Shown here: piece by piece, positions 11,701 to 21,745 of the stretch
Layout of the letters: every line of letters begins with the position of its first letter
How positions within the stretch are numbered: the stretch's first letter is position 1
The notes under the pieces: generated by a model
Seen by the model: the letters and a program-made list of their open reading frames with translations, nothing else
Told to the model about the DNA's origin: nothing
Database searches by the model: none
Source of the DNA: Channallabes apus
Taxonomy: Eukaryota; Chordata; Actinopteri; Siluriformes; Clariidae
Reading direction: 5' to 3'
DNA length: 64,000 nucleotides
NCBI GenBank assembly: GCA_030522415.1
Contig: CM060113.1
Span: 4,897,467-4,961,466 of the forward strand
Made by a program: the position numbers and the translations under genes

Positions 11701-14700
11701 ACATTGGACCTTGGGGGGGGTGCCCTGGACCACCATTTTGGGCGCTCCGGAGTAGCGCCCTTTGGAGGGGGGGTAATGTCACGGTCGAACACCAGATGGC
11801 GCCAAACTCCAAGACTCCATTTTGTTTCTGTTCTGTTTCATTTTTGTTTTTGAACTCCGTTTCCCAGAGTGCACCTCGGTCAGGTAATGGGAGCACACCT
11901 GATCGAGGTTAGCAGACTCATCAGTACCAAGTTAAATAGACTTTTGTTTCCTTTGTTCTGTGTCGGGCATCTGTTCGCTACGGTAATGTTCAGTGGGTGT
12001 TTCTGTTCCTTGTTCGTGGTCTAGGTGTCATGCCATTTCCCCTTGCTCTTAGTTTATGTTATTCTGTGTCTTAGTTCTGTATCTAGTTTAGCTCTGTGTG
12101 TTAGGTTAGCTTTGTCTGTTAGGTTAGCTCTGTCTGTTAGGTTAGATCTGTCTGTTAGTTTAGCTCTGTGTTTAGTTTAGCTCTGTGTTAGGTTAGCTCT
12201 GTCGGTTAGGTTAGCTCTGTCGGTTAGGTTAGCTCTGTCGGTTAGGTTAGCTCTGTCGGTTAGGTTAGCTCTGTCGGTTAGGTTAGTTCTGTCTGTTAGG
12301 TTAGCTCCATGTCTAGTTTAGCTCTATGTTTAGTTTAGCTCTATGTTTAGTTTAGCTCTATGTTTAGGTTAGCTCTATGTTTAGGTTAGCTCTATGTTTA
12401 GGTTAGCTCTATGTTTAGGTTAGCTCTATGTTTAGGTTAGCTCTATGTTTAGGTTAGCTCTATGTTTAGTCTAACTCTGTGTGTAGTCTAGCTCTGTGTT
12501 TTGTATAGCTCTGTGTTTTGTATAGCTCTGTGTTTGCTTTAGCCCTGTGTCTTGTTTAACTCTATGTTTAGTCTACACTGTGTGTTAGGTTAGCTCTGTG
12601 TGTTAGGTTAGCTCTGTGGGTTAGGTTAGCTCTGTCTGTTAGGTTAGCTCCATGTCTAGTTAGCTCCATGTTTGGTTTAGTCCGTGTGTTCGGTTCAGCT
12701 CTGTGTGTTAGTCAGTTTGAGTCCTGTTGGTACATGTTCACATTTTGGTTCCTTTATTAAAAACCCCTTTTTCACTCTATCACCTCCGCCTCCATGTCTT
12801 CTCCAAAACCCACACGAGCACCCCGTTACAATTTATGTATTTATTTATTTATTTATTTATTTAATTCAATGATGTTACCGGGCAAAAATGTATTATTAAC
12901 TTTGCAACTTTGCAACTACGCAAACTTTGCAACTTTGCATTATTAAAGTTTGCAAAATCTCTGATTTCTTATATATACAACTATACATTATAACAATATA
13001 AAAGTACTTAATTACCTTCTGTAATTAATGCATTTGCTTTTCTAGGTATAATCCTACCTGGCAGACACTGGGTTACTGCACAATCCCTCACAGAATCATC
13101 AGTTTATCAGCCTGATGAAGAGCTCAGTGTGGATATCGGAGACTCGACTACTTTGCGTTGTTGTGTTTCTGAAAATGTAAATAACATTATTTCTTGGTTT
13201 AAGCAACCAAGAGGAAAAGAACCTCAGATTATTGTCAGAGTATTTAAAAATGGTGGAGAAACATTTTACAATGATTTCCAAAAATCTCGATTCAAAATAG
13301 AAAGACATGACAACTGTGTCAATATGACTATTTTAACAACTGTTCAGTCTGATGAAGCCACGTACTACTGTGCAAGCAGATCCCCATATACTGTGTTTGG
13401 AGACGGAACTTATTTAAAAATTAAAGGTAAGATTTCAAATTGATCTGAGTAAGGACCTGGTTTAATGTAGCACTTTTTTAATCACAGCATATATGCTACT
13501 GTATATTATATATTATTGTTGTAAGAATATTGTTAAGAAAAACACCTTTAAACTGTTACTGTAAATATACGGTAAGACACTGTGTATGGTCTTACTGTTG
13601 TGGAATCTTTCTGAAACCACACAGTTTAATATTTTTATTCTTTAAAACTCTGTAAATGCTGTGATCAAATTTTAAGTGACATTGTTTTTGCTGTGATTTA
13701 CTCAACAACAACAACAATATGTAAACATTTTGTAAATAAATGATAACAAATATTTATAGATGAGCGTGCTATCACTGCATCAGAAACATCTAAACCAGCT
13801 CTTTATAATAATTCAGTTGTGTGTGAATCAATGCCGCATGGAAACAGCACTAACATGAACACACAGGAGAAAACAGGTAAGATGTCTCATAATTCACTAT
13901 TAGATAATTACTTTTCATTGAAGAATTTACCCCAGGATTTTGTTTGTAATGAATCTTGTATCACTGTGTAATCCCTACATGTGACAGTGCTGGTTTTGGG
14001 AACGGCTTTGGGCTTGTGTGCACTTGTAATTTTTTCTCTCACTTATTTCATACTGAGGAGAAACAATTATAAAAGTAAGTGATTTTAGATGATTTGGGAT
14101 TTTTATAATTTTTTTTATTAGAATTACTATTTCCACTTACAGTACATTTATTTCTATGATATTAGCAAATACTGCTATAAGAGATTCTCCAGGAACCAGG
14201 CGGGTATGTGAGCACACACACATGTATTCTGCTTTAGATTGAATGCAATGTAGTTTCATTACTAATTGTCCAACTTACAGTATGTATGAAAACCGCTGCT
14301 ACATTACACGTTTCTCGAAAGCTTCTTATCGCTAAGTAGTTCTTAAGTTGTACCTTAACCTCTCTCTTAACGTTATGGCGCATTTCCCGAAACTTTCTTA
14401 CGCTAAGTATCTCTTAGCTAAGTCACATGTTCGTAAGGTTGTTCTGGACCAACCTTAACTCATACTTAGCGTAGTTTCAGCTGAAGACGCTAGTCGCCGC
14501 CACTGAGCAGCAGTCTTTATAAACCAGCGGTGTATGCAAACACATTATGGCACGTTATCAAAGTCGTATTAAAGATGGAATATACTGTAGACCTGTTTAA
14601 GAATATTATTTTATTTGATATCAGAACTAATATAGAGTGACATTTAATTAGCCTATTTCATAATGTGACTAATGCATTAACATTGGCAATCACTATTAAT

Positions 14701-16440
14701 ATTAAACAGGTATCAAACAATTTGGGTGCGATTGTCATGTTGGCACAGAGTAAGGATGCAAATGCAGGGTGAACAGAAATCAGGTGTCTTTATTTACACA
14801 CTCCAACGCACAGAAGATCCTCTTTGTTCAGAAACACACACAAAAATCCCCAAACGAACGTGACCCTGAATCCCAAAAATCAGCTGGTGTGCTGAGCACC
14901 TTAGTCCACAGAGGCCGCGTGGCTGGGGCTGGTTTAGTCCTGGAAAAAACATACGAGAATAAAACATAAAGGTCCTCTGCGAAAAGGCAGCTAGAAAAGT
15001 GACGAATTGCGTCGGTAACGAGGCACTCGCAAAAACACGTAAGAAACACTGATTCAAAGATGATAACTGTGGACGAACAGTGGGCTACGGGGTCGGCTGG
15101 TTTAAATAGACACACACATCAGGAAGATACAGGTGACACTAATTAGTGATTGTGACATGACATACACACACAGACACACTAGGGGGAGACGGCAGCTCAG
15201 TAGTCCGGGGAACCGGATCTTCTTCCCTGAGGCCGTGCTGGCTCAGATGTTACAGCGATACAGCGTGGTGTTGTGTTAAACTGAAGACGGCGCCGTCCGT
15301 GGAGTCGTGTGGCTCATGTAAATTTTTCCTTTAGACAAAACTTCAGACCTTTTCATATTTTCCCCGTGGTCATTATTAAAAAAAAAAAAAAAAAACCTTT
15401 TGCCTTCCAAAGCAACAGATTATGGAGCTTCTTGACCTGCTCAGACCTGCGCTTGCCATGTTAAACCTGTTAAATTTTTTTGCGTGGTAAAATGGAAACG
15501 TAACCATGGCACCAAAACTTGTGCTGAATCATGATGAACCGCACTTACCACGTAGGGGAGATAGGGGTATTACACCTCCACTCTGTCATCTCATCGTATT
15601 CATTCCATAAGTTTGCTACAGTATACAACCTCAACAACTGACATACTTCACATTGTTTCTGAAGCTGGTGAAGAGTGTTATCAGCTATTTGTCCATCAAC
15701 TATGATTGGATACCCGGTTCGTTTCACCGCCACTACAGGTTACATGAAAATATTAGCGACAGTTTGGTGATTTAATTTATATATTTGTCTATTATGGCAT
15801 GCTATTGATAAGTTAACCCATGTTGAAATAAACACTATTAAAAGAATTTAGTGCAATGTTTAATTTGCATAGAAAGTGCCGTCTTTCTTAACGCTGTCAT
15901 GCAAGAGGAGTCAAAAATCGATTCCTGAGCCACCGATGTCCGCTAATTCGGGACCTTCACTGTAGACAGCGCCGCGTAACGTCGGACGTAAGAGGCAGCG
16001 ACTTAAGAAGACTCCTAATAGACAGTTAGAGAAATACACTTATCACTTATAAATTTATCACTTAACGTAAGATATATCTTAAGAGTCTTCTTAGCGCGCG
16101 AATAGTGTACGTTATCGAGAAACCGGGCCCTGTTCCTTTTCCTTTATGCTCTATATACAGTATTATTTAATCCAGCATTTTGATGACATGAGCAAAAACC
16201 CCAAGCTTTCAATTTTGATGCTGCTTTTGCTGTGCATATTTAGTTTGTTCAGTACAATTCTTTATTGTAGGTTTATTTACTTAACTTTGTTATTTATTGA
16301 TTTATTAGGAAAATGAAACTGAAACCATGAACTACGCAGCTTTGCAATTCTCCAAGAGGAAATCAAAAGCTGAAAGAAGGAAAACCTCCTCCTCAGATGA
16401 GTGTGTGTACTCTGATGTACAATATAACCATGAAATGTAA
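8609..16440 (+). CDS. nitr: NITR gene 1: V-only inhibitory-type receptor
   Basis: A six-exon model: 8609-8651, 13046-13426, 13760-13876, 13988-14074, 14166-14203, 16309-16440, with GT/AG borders throughout and phases 1-1-1-1-0, giving 265 residues. Exon 1 encodes a hydrophobic leader. Exon 2 is one V domain with Cys53, Trp65 (WFKQ), DEATYYC ending at Cys123 and the J-like FGDGT at 132-136 in the same exon, a hallmark of NITRs. Exon 3 is a Thr/Ser-rich stalk with one Cys and two N-glycosylation sites; no I domain exon is found. Exon 4 is the membrane helix (about 182-204, uncharged). The tail has MNYAAL (Tyr231, ITIM-like) and CVYSDV (Tyr256). The predicted role is an inhibitory surface receptor on cytotoxic cells. 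Exon 4 is 10 codons shorter than in gene 3 and uses a different acceptor. Introns 1 and 5 carry large insertions. Expression is not shown. Confidence 0.8.
8684..8731. repeat. (ATA)n microsatellite in intron 1
   Basis: About 48 bp of uninterrupted ATA trinucleotide, 30 bp after the donor of exon 1. Confidence 0.9.
8837..9855 (+). repeat. Left LTR (1019 bp)
   Basis: The first 300 bp contain the family block CAGAGTGCACCTCGGTCAGG. The right two thirds (about 9120-9740) is a minisatellite of roughly 16 bp units of the type TTAGGTTAGCTCTGTC or TTTAGGTTAGCTCTATG. ATTAAAAACCCC near 9781 may be the poly(A) signal region. It matches the right LTR except for unit number. Confidence 0.85.
9858..11912 (+). 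CDS. Gag-like repeat ORF of the LTR element
   Basis: A frame of about 684 residues from the first ATG after the left LTR, running a little into the right LTR (an ATG 39 bp upstream lies inside the LTR). Residues about 80-145 form a Gln/Leu-rich, probably coiled-coil segment (QQLAGELIQQVN, MQTLLELGARLQDQ). Then follow nine copies of the 10-residue unit GPAVPESPVM, six of the EGSDLPESPV type, about sixteen of DPAPSPPC and six of DPAPLLLAPPPGFAD. A related element at 34612-35055 also has a coiled-coil start followed by SDLPESPA units, so the layout is a family property. I recognise no enzyme domain. Gag-like is inferred from its position between LTRs. Confidence 0.5.
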   Translation: MPDLKSSIAEGPPLDIFCGGAMFVTPRQVGFQDSRLAIRRNKLEQDGERATQPDWRGSRLAIRRVPPRTQDDGTRGREKPQSECRRTGHDVEHQQQRRVLQQLAGELIQQVNACRADNDIERMQTLLELGARLQDQLVQLDRKGPAVPESPVMGPAVPESPVMGPAVPESPVMGPAVPESPVMGPAVPESPVMGPAVPESPVMGPAVPESPVMGPAVPESPVMGPAVPESPVMGPADLPESPVEGSDLPESPVKGSDLPACPVEGSDLPESPVEGSDLPESPVEGSDLPESPVEGSDSPKEHEPAQRQPCLVNDFVPQPLFGVVDDDTELPPPPPPCLDDELPMSAFEDFELPPPPWPCLGNEVEPSARFGGDPAPSLPCDPAPSLPCDPAPSLTCDPAPSPPCDPAPSPPCDPAPSPPCDPAPSPPCDPAPSPPCDPAPSPPCDPAPSPPCDPAPSPPCDPAPSPPCDPAPSPPCDPAPSPPCDPAPSPPCDPAPSPPCDPAPVLLAPPPGFADDPAPVLLAPPPGFADDPAPLLLAPPPGFADDPAPLLLAPPPGFADDPAPLLLAPPPGFVDDPAPLLLAPPTGLGDDPAPVPTLPPCPGNLCCSLSVGKTDIGPWGGCPGPPFWALRSSALWRGGNVTVEHQMAPNSKTPFCFCSVSFLFLNSVSQSAPRSGNGSTPDRG
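10287..11630 (+). repeat. Three coding minisatellites (30, 24 and 45 bp units)
   Basis: At 10287-10560 the 30 bp unit repeats nine times almost perfectly, followed to 10750 by a diverged 30 bp unit. At 10975-11367 a 24 bp unit repeats about sixteen times, and at 11368-11630 a 45 bp unit repeats six times. All unit lengths are multiples of three, so the frame survives copy-number change. Confidence 0.9.
11777..12830 (+). repeat. Right LTR (1054 bp)
   Basis: It is the same sequence as 8837-9855 with an extra unit or two in the TTAGGTTAGCTCTGTC array, and is preceded by the purine tract at about 11764-11773. Confidence 0.85.
14290..16135. mobile_element. Unclassified insertion in intron 5 of NITR gene 1
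   Basis: The same intron in gene 3 (41151-41437) is short and matches this one on both sides (CTTACAGTATGTA and CAGCATTTTGATGA), so about 1.8 kb was inserted here. The ends are loosely inverted (GTTTCTCGAAAGC near 14321 and the complement of TTATCGAGAAACC near 16120, each next to CTTAAG motifs), suggesting a TIR element. Inside, 14733 to about 15215 looks like a minus-strand LTR fragment (TGTCATGTTGG, TCTTTATTTACA, CTAGGGGGAGACGG). No transposase is visible. Confidence 0.45.
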
Positions 16441-16480
16441 CACATAATTTATAGCACATTACACTGAAACATAAGTAAAA

Positions 16481-16486
16481 AATAAA
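16481..16486 (+). terminator. Poly(A) signal of NITR gene 1
   Basis: AATAAA lies 41 bp after the TAA stop, a plausible polyadenylation signal. Confidence 0.55.
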
Positions 16487-16492
16487 TGCGTA

Positions 16493-17640
16493 TTAACCCT
16501 TAAAAACCAGATCAAGTTCAGCGTGCTTTTTTCTCTCTACTGCCTTACTATAAGTGCACAGGTTATTACCACCTCTTTTAATTCGATGTATTTGGTGTAA
16601 AAAAAAAAAAAACATAATAAAATTTTCTGATAATAGGGGGTCTAAGTATTAGGCAAATACAACCTCAGATGAGCATTAACATATAACTTTTTTTCATCCT
16701 GCTATTATTAATTCAACAGAAATTATATGAAAAAAGTAATTTAAGTTTTCTCTCTAAAAGTGCAGTAAATTTTATCCATTTCTCAGGAGGTTTAATGACT
16801 TGGAGGTTTAACGCACATGGCATTTGAACATATAATATACATTTGACAGCTCTGATATAAAACCTTTTGAGGCCTTACTCACTGTTCAACACAGTTCAGC
16901 TCACATGCTTTGGCAGCATGATGGCCAAGAGATGCACATGAAGTTCTGGAATTGTATTTGACTATGACAGTGATGAGGAGGAGAGAAGCCAGGTTGACAG
17001 TAAGAAGGGTTTAGAGGAGGAAGAGTCAGAGGTTGAGGATGACACAAAATATAACCAGAGAAGGAAGACTCTGATATTGATGAGGAAAAACTCCCAGCTG
17101 AAGTTATGGTCTTTCACCCAAAAATGGAACCAAACCCTAACCCGATAAGCCATATCCCGAGTGGGTGACATCAAGTCCTGTTTTCAACTTTTCCTCACAG
17201 ACACCATTGTAACCATGAACATGACAAACCTGGAGCAGAGAAGAGTTTATCAAAAAACCTGGAAAGAGGTAGACCCGGTGAATATTGAAGCCTACGTGGG
17301 TGTGTTGATTTTGTGTGGTGTCTACAGATCCCACAACAAATCTGCATGGATGCTGTAATGGTGCACCTGCCACTCATTTACAAACCAGGTCCTGACATCA
17401 CTCTTGATGATCATCTCATCAGTATTAGGGAACAGTGCCCATTTAAGCAGTATATGCCAAACTGCATGTGTAGGTGTGTGCCTGAGAAAAGTCAGGAGAA
17501 GTGGGGAGGTCCTAGAAATGACCGCAGAGCTACCTTCAAATTGTAAATATGTTCATACAGTGTATGGGTCAAGCATTATATTTAAAATATATTATTTTTT
17601 TTCCAATGTAAATTTTGTTTGTTTTTAATAAATAAATCAT
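16493..17640 (+). pseudogene. PiggyBac-type transposase remnant
   Basis: The region may start at TTAACCCTT (16493), the usual PiggyBac terminus. An acidic N-terminal part (about 16955-17100, DSDEEE-like) is followed in another frame by DIKSCFQLFLTDTIV and YVGVLILCGVYRS (17161-17358), then after a large gap and frame change by KPGPDITLDDHLIS and CPFKQYMPN (17370-17460). These are PiggyBac transposase blocks, but the part with the first catalytic Asp between them is deleted. It is a dead relic. The right terminus was not found. Confidence 0.6.
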
Positions 17641-17918
17641 CCCGGTCAGTTTTGACTGGAAACACAAATTTAATTTTGTGCCCCAATTTAAAACATCTAA
17701 CATGTTTTTAAAAAGTAGCTTTGGTAAACATTTCAATGAAGTACTCTGTGATAAATAATATAATAGGTTTCATCTTAATATTTGTTATAGTTAAAATAAT
17801 ATCTATATAATACTTATTCCCCAAAAAATAAATGAGTGTATGAGCTGAGGTACAGTAATAAAGGCCTACAAGACATACACAGCAAATACAAGTTCAAAAC
17901 ATGTAATGTTCACAAGAT
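17641..17918. other. AT-rich spacer
   Basis: I see nothing recognisable here. Confidence 0.4.
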
Positions 17919-18764
17919 ATGTATTATATATTACAACTATTATATATCTCAACTAAACCAGACGAAATACCTAAGCTGTCTAGATTAACTGAGTGTGTCC
18001 AGGACATAAAAGATTGGATGACCAATAACTTTCTTTTATTAAATTCAGATAAGACAGAGATATTACTTATTGGCCCAAAAACCAGCACACAACAGCTTTC
18101 AAAATTCAGCTTGCGCTTAGAAGGATGTACTGTTATTACCAGCTCAGCAGTAAAAGATCTGGGAGTAACATTAGACAGTAACTTGTCTTTTGAAAGTCAC
18201 ATTTCAAATATCACAAAAACAGCCTTTTTCCATCTTCGAAATATTGCTAAACTTAGGAACATCTTATCCGTATCTGATGCAGAAAAGCTAGTTCATGCAT
18301 TCATGACCTCCAGACTGGACTATTGTAATGCATTACTAGGTGGTTGTCCTGCATCCTCAATAAACAAGCTTCAGTTAATCCAAAATGCAGCTGCCAGGGT
18401 TCTCACTAGATCCAGAAAATATGATCATATAACCCCAATATTATCATCCCTGCACTGGCTACCTGTTCAGTTTAGAATAAATTACAAAATAGTATTACTT
18501 ACATACAAGGCCTTAAATGGTTTAGCTCCCACATACCTAACCAGTCTTCTGATATGCTACAATCCACCACGCGCCTTAAGATCACAAAACTCCGGACTTC
18601 TGGTAGTTCCCAGAATTTCAAAATCTACAAAAGGGGGTAGGGCTTTTTCATATTTAGCTCCAAAGCTTTGGAATAGCCTTCCAGACAGTGTTCGGGGAGC
18701 AGACACGGTTTCTCAGTTCAAAAGTAGACTCAAGACGCATCTTTTTAATCTGGCATACACATAA
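17919..18764 (+). pseudogene. L2-like LINE RT C-terminal fragment
   Basis: About 270 uninterrupted residues from the palm/thumb region onward: CVQDIKDWMTNNFLLLNSDK, VKDLGVTLDSNLSFESHIS, SRLDYCNALLGG, SLHWLPVQFRINYKIV and APKLWNSLPDSVR. The FADD catalytic box and all N-terminal domains are missing, so this is a truncation and not an enzyme. Its intact frame suggests a fairly young insertion. Confidence 0.8.
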
Positions 18765-19527
18765 CTCATCCCATAATCTCATACTCCAGTACACCTATAC
18801 CGAATGGCAACTACGCTAATTCTCCCCATCTGTTCTGTATTTCTCTACCCATCCCGAGGCATCGGGAGATTTTGCCAGCTTCAGTAGACAAAGGCCGACC
18901 CTGCGAGGTTCCTGAGGCATCCAGAGAAGGACCAGCTCCAGCTGGATTCAGCTTTATGATGGTTGGAGCTACACATGCTGCTCCTGTGCTTCCAGTGATC
19001 CAGACCTCATCTGCCCTCTGCACCTACTGACTCGTCCCTATGCTGAACTGGTCTTCATGTCAATTTAAATAATTTCTGTCATATTGAATTTTCACCTGCA
19101 CAACACACAAGATGTTATATCATTTCTATCTGTTATCGCCCAAATGAGGATGGGTTCCCTGTTGAGTCTGGTTCCTCTCAAGGTTTCTTCCTATTGCCAT
19201 CTCAGGGAGTTTTTCCTCGTCACCCTTGGCTTGCTCATCAGAGAAATTTCATTCATTCGTCTCATTATTATCTGCACATTTTTCTCACACATCCACACTT
19301 CCAATTATTTTCTTTTCTATAATTATTATTATTATTTGTTTTTATTTATTTATTTTCTATTATAATTTTATTTATTTATTTATTTATTATTTTATATATA
19401 ATTATTCTATATATAGTTTTTTTTTTTTTTTTTTTGTTAAATTTCTTTAATTTTTGTGAAGCTGCTTTGAGACAATGACCATTGTTAAAAGCGCTATATA
19501 AATAAAATTGAATTGAATTGAATTGAA
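17919..19527 (+). mobile_element. 5'-truncated L2-like LINE
   Basis: An open frame for the C-terminal RT region is followed by a 3' UTR with GGATGGGTTCCCTGTTGAG, CTCAAGGTTTCTTCCTATTG and AGCTGCTTTGAGACAATGAC, ending in repeats of ATTGA. The same 3' end occurs at 46735-47604 and on the minus strand at 2145-2350. The 5' boundary is approximate. Confidence 0.8.
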
Positions 19528-20161
19528 TATGAAGTTAACCTGTTAAAAAAGTCCTTTGTGTTGTATTTATGCATTTAACCCTCAGGCAACAAGAGAAAGG
19601 GAACAAAATCAGAAAATCAATTTAAAACACTTGGAAATGTTTAAATAAATGTAGTTTAAAGTTTTTTTATTGTTTATGGCCAAACTTTAGGTGTTTATGG
19701 TCAAACTTCAGTTTGGTCTGCCACAATGTTTAGGAAAGTGGTACAGTATGTGTGATAATTACTATTCATATGAAATATACGGTAGAGCATCACACTGTCT
19801 CTGCCAGATTGGCTTTTTCCTATAACCCATAGTGTTGTCAGTTAAGTCCTGTAAACACACTGAGTTGCCATATAATGTAAATGCTGTAAAAACATGATTC
19901 ATTAGACTAGGCCACCTTCTTCCCTTGGTTTTATGGTTTTTATTAAGGTTTTATGTTCAAATTTTTAAGTTCTAATGATCATATGCTCATTGTAAGTTGT
20001 GATGCACTTTGTGCTCTGACAACTGTTTACAGTATCATAGCATTTCTGTTAGATATTACTTCCTGCATGCCAAAAATCAAACACAAATTACGCTGACCAG
20101 AAACGCTGAATGCCTGATAAAAGAACAAATTTGGAAAACAGAATAATCTTTAGTCAGTTTT

Positions 20162-20380
20162 GAAGGCAGCATGTTGGTTAAGTGGTTAGCACTGTTGCCT
20201 TGCACCTCCAGGTCCTGAATTTGGTTCCCGTATCAGGTCCGTGTGCGTGGAGTTTGCATGTTCTCTCCATGCTTGGTGGGTTTCCTTCGTGTTCTTTGTT
20301 TTCCTCCCACAGTCCAAAGACATGCAGATTACTAATGCCATATTCACATAGTCTGTGAATGTGTGTGTTAATGGTGGTCC
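20162..20380 (+). mobile_element. Diverged tRNA-derived SINE
   Basis: It contains GTGGTTAGCACTGTTGCCTT (A-box region), a decayed B box, GGAGTTTGCATGTTCTC and CCTCCCACAGTCCAAAGACA, matching the SINE at 48059. It lacks the distal 3' part. Confidence 0.65.
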
Positions 20381-21516
20381 TATCACAGTCATACAAAATG
20401 GGAATAAATACAATGGTCACCACTGGCCCCCATGGTCCATAGTTGGACTAATTAGGTTTCTAGATGGTCTGCTTGAACAGAGGACATCTCAGCAGGGGGT
20501 ACTGTATATAGCACAACAGGATCTTAATTTTCTGAGAAGGGCTAAGGAGAGCCAAGCTGCATTAAAAGCTGCTAGTCATTTTTACAGATACGCCACAGAA
20601 ACCATGTTAAAAAATTACTATAAATAAATGTGAATTGTGAAAACAGAACAGGCCATAGAGCTGGCAAAAGTAAAATATCCTTGTAGCAGTTTCTGTGTGC
20701 ACATGTGATTGTATGTGTGGGCACGGATAATCTTTGTGGTACGTTCTTTCCCAGAATGTTGTTAACCAGAACCAGAAATTAGGACACGAAATGAGTCTTA
20801 GGCCTCATTTTTTAAAGCAATGTTGTAAAAAAAATTTTATTGGCCAAACTGAACTAGAAATTCCAATCAGATTTACAAAGGTTTAGCTAGTATAGTCATA
20901 CACACACATACTTTTTACCTTTATAGTCATACACACACATATCCAAATGTGAAATAAGTCCACAGAGAGACTGCCACAGCAAACATTGTGTGTTATTGTG
21001 AAAATTCATAGCAATTTTATCTGCTTCAAGTTTTCTTTCTGCTGTATCTTTAACCAGGTTGCACATAAGGTAAGAAAACATCCTGGATAAAATCCCAGAC
21101 ATTTGTAGGCAAATTTCGGAAAACTATGAAACATACAGAAAACACACAAGAACATGAGATATAAGATTTAAGAAACAGGAGAGTCAATCTCTTCAGTTTA
21201 GACATTATCATGGAGAATGACTATAGTAAATGACATATTCTTCTGTTCTTCTGAATAATTATGAACAGCTAAATCTTTATGTGAAATGTGTGTTTGCACC
21301 AAGCTACACGTTCCGCTTTACGAGTGTCTCCAAATGTACTCACCTTATACAGTTACATATTTATGTACTGTATATCCAGTAAAATTTAACTAAATCAAGA
21401 TGAACAGAAGATTCAGAAGATTTAAAATCCTGGAAGAACAATTAAAAGACCATATTTTTTTTTATTATACTTTCTTCATGTGAATTGAGATAACTAAGGT
21501 TATTTATTATTATTAA

Positions 21517-21549
<33 letters not shown>

Positions 21550-21745
21550 ACACTCAACCAAAACATTAATGATTTAAATTTATGTATGTATATTATATTA
21601 TATTATATTATATTATATTATATTATATTATATTATATTAAATTATATTATATTATATAACTCCTACATATAAATTTTTATGCTGGGCTACATTGGTTAC
21701 AATTGGTTCAGTTTTTCTTTAAATTCTCAATTAATGTATTACTTA
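20381..21745. other. No gene seen; simple repeats
   Basis: It is AT-rich, with a (TTA)n stretch at about 21506-21547 and an ATATT pentanucleotide run at about 21591-21657. No exon, NITR relic or RNA gene was recognised. Confidence 0.5.

Larger units (their letters stand above)
8837..12830 (+). mobile_element. Nonautonomous LTR element in intron 1 of NITR gene 1
   Basis: Two long direct repeats (8837-9855 and 11777-12830) begin TGTCACGG and end CCCGTTACA. A G-rich purine tract (TTTGGAGGGGGGG) lies three bases before the right copy. The internal 1.9 kb holds one repeat-rich gag-like frame and no protease, reverse transcriptase or integrase, so it must depend on another element. The flanks ATTAA and ATTTA are a possible target duplication with one mismatch. 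No clear tRNA primer site follows the left LTR. The two LTRs look almost identical apart from tandem-copy differences, which suggests a recent insertion. Confidence 0.85.

Noticed and set aside
10271..11896. Long antisense frames of 160-360 residues across the repeat region of the LTR element
   Set aside because: They are shadows of GC-rich tandem units whose length is a multiple of three and which contain no stops in several frames. They have no start context or domain of their own.
18811..19023. Minus-strand frame of 70 residues, repeated at 46932-47174
   Set aside because: It lies in the antisense of the L2-like LINE 3' UTR in both places, so it is repeat-derived.
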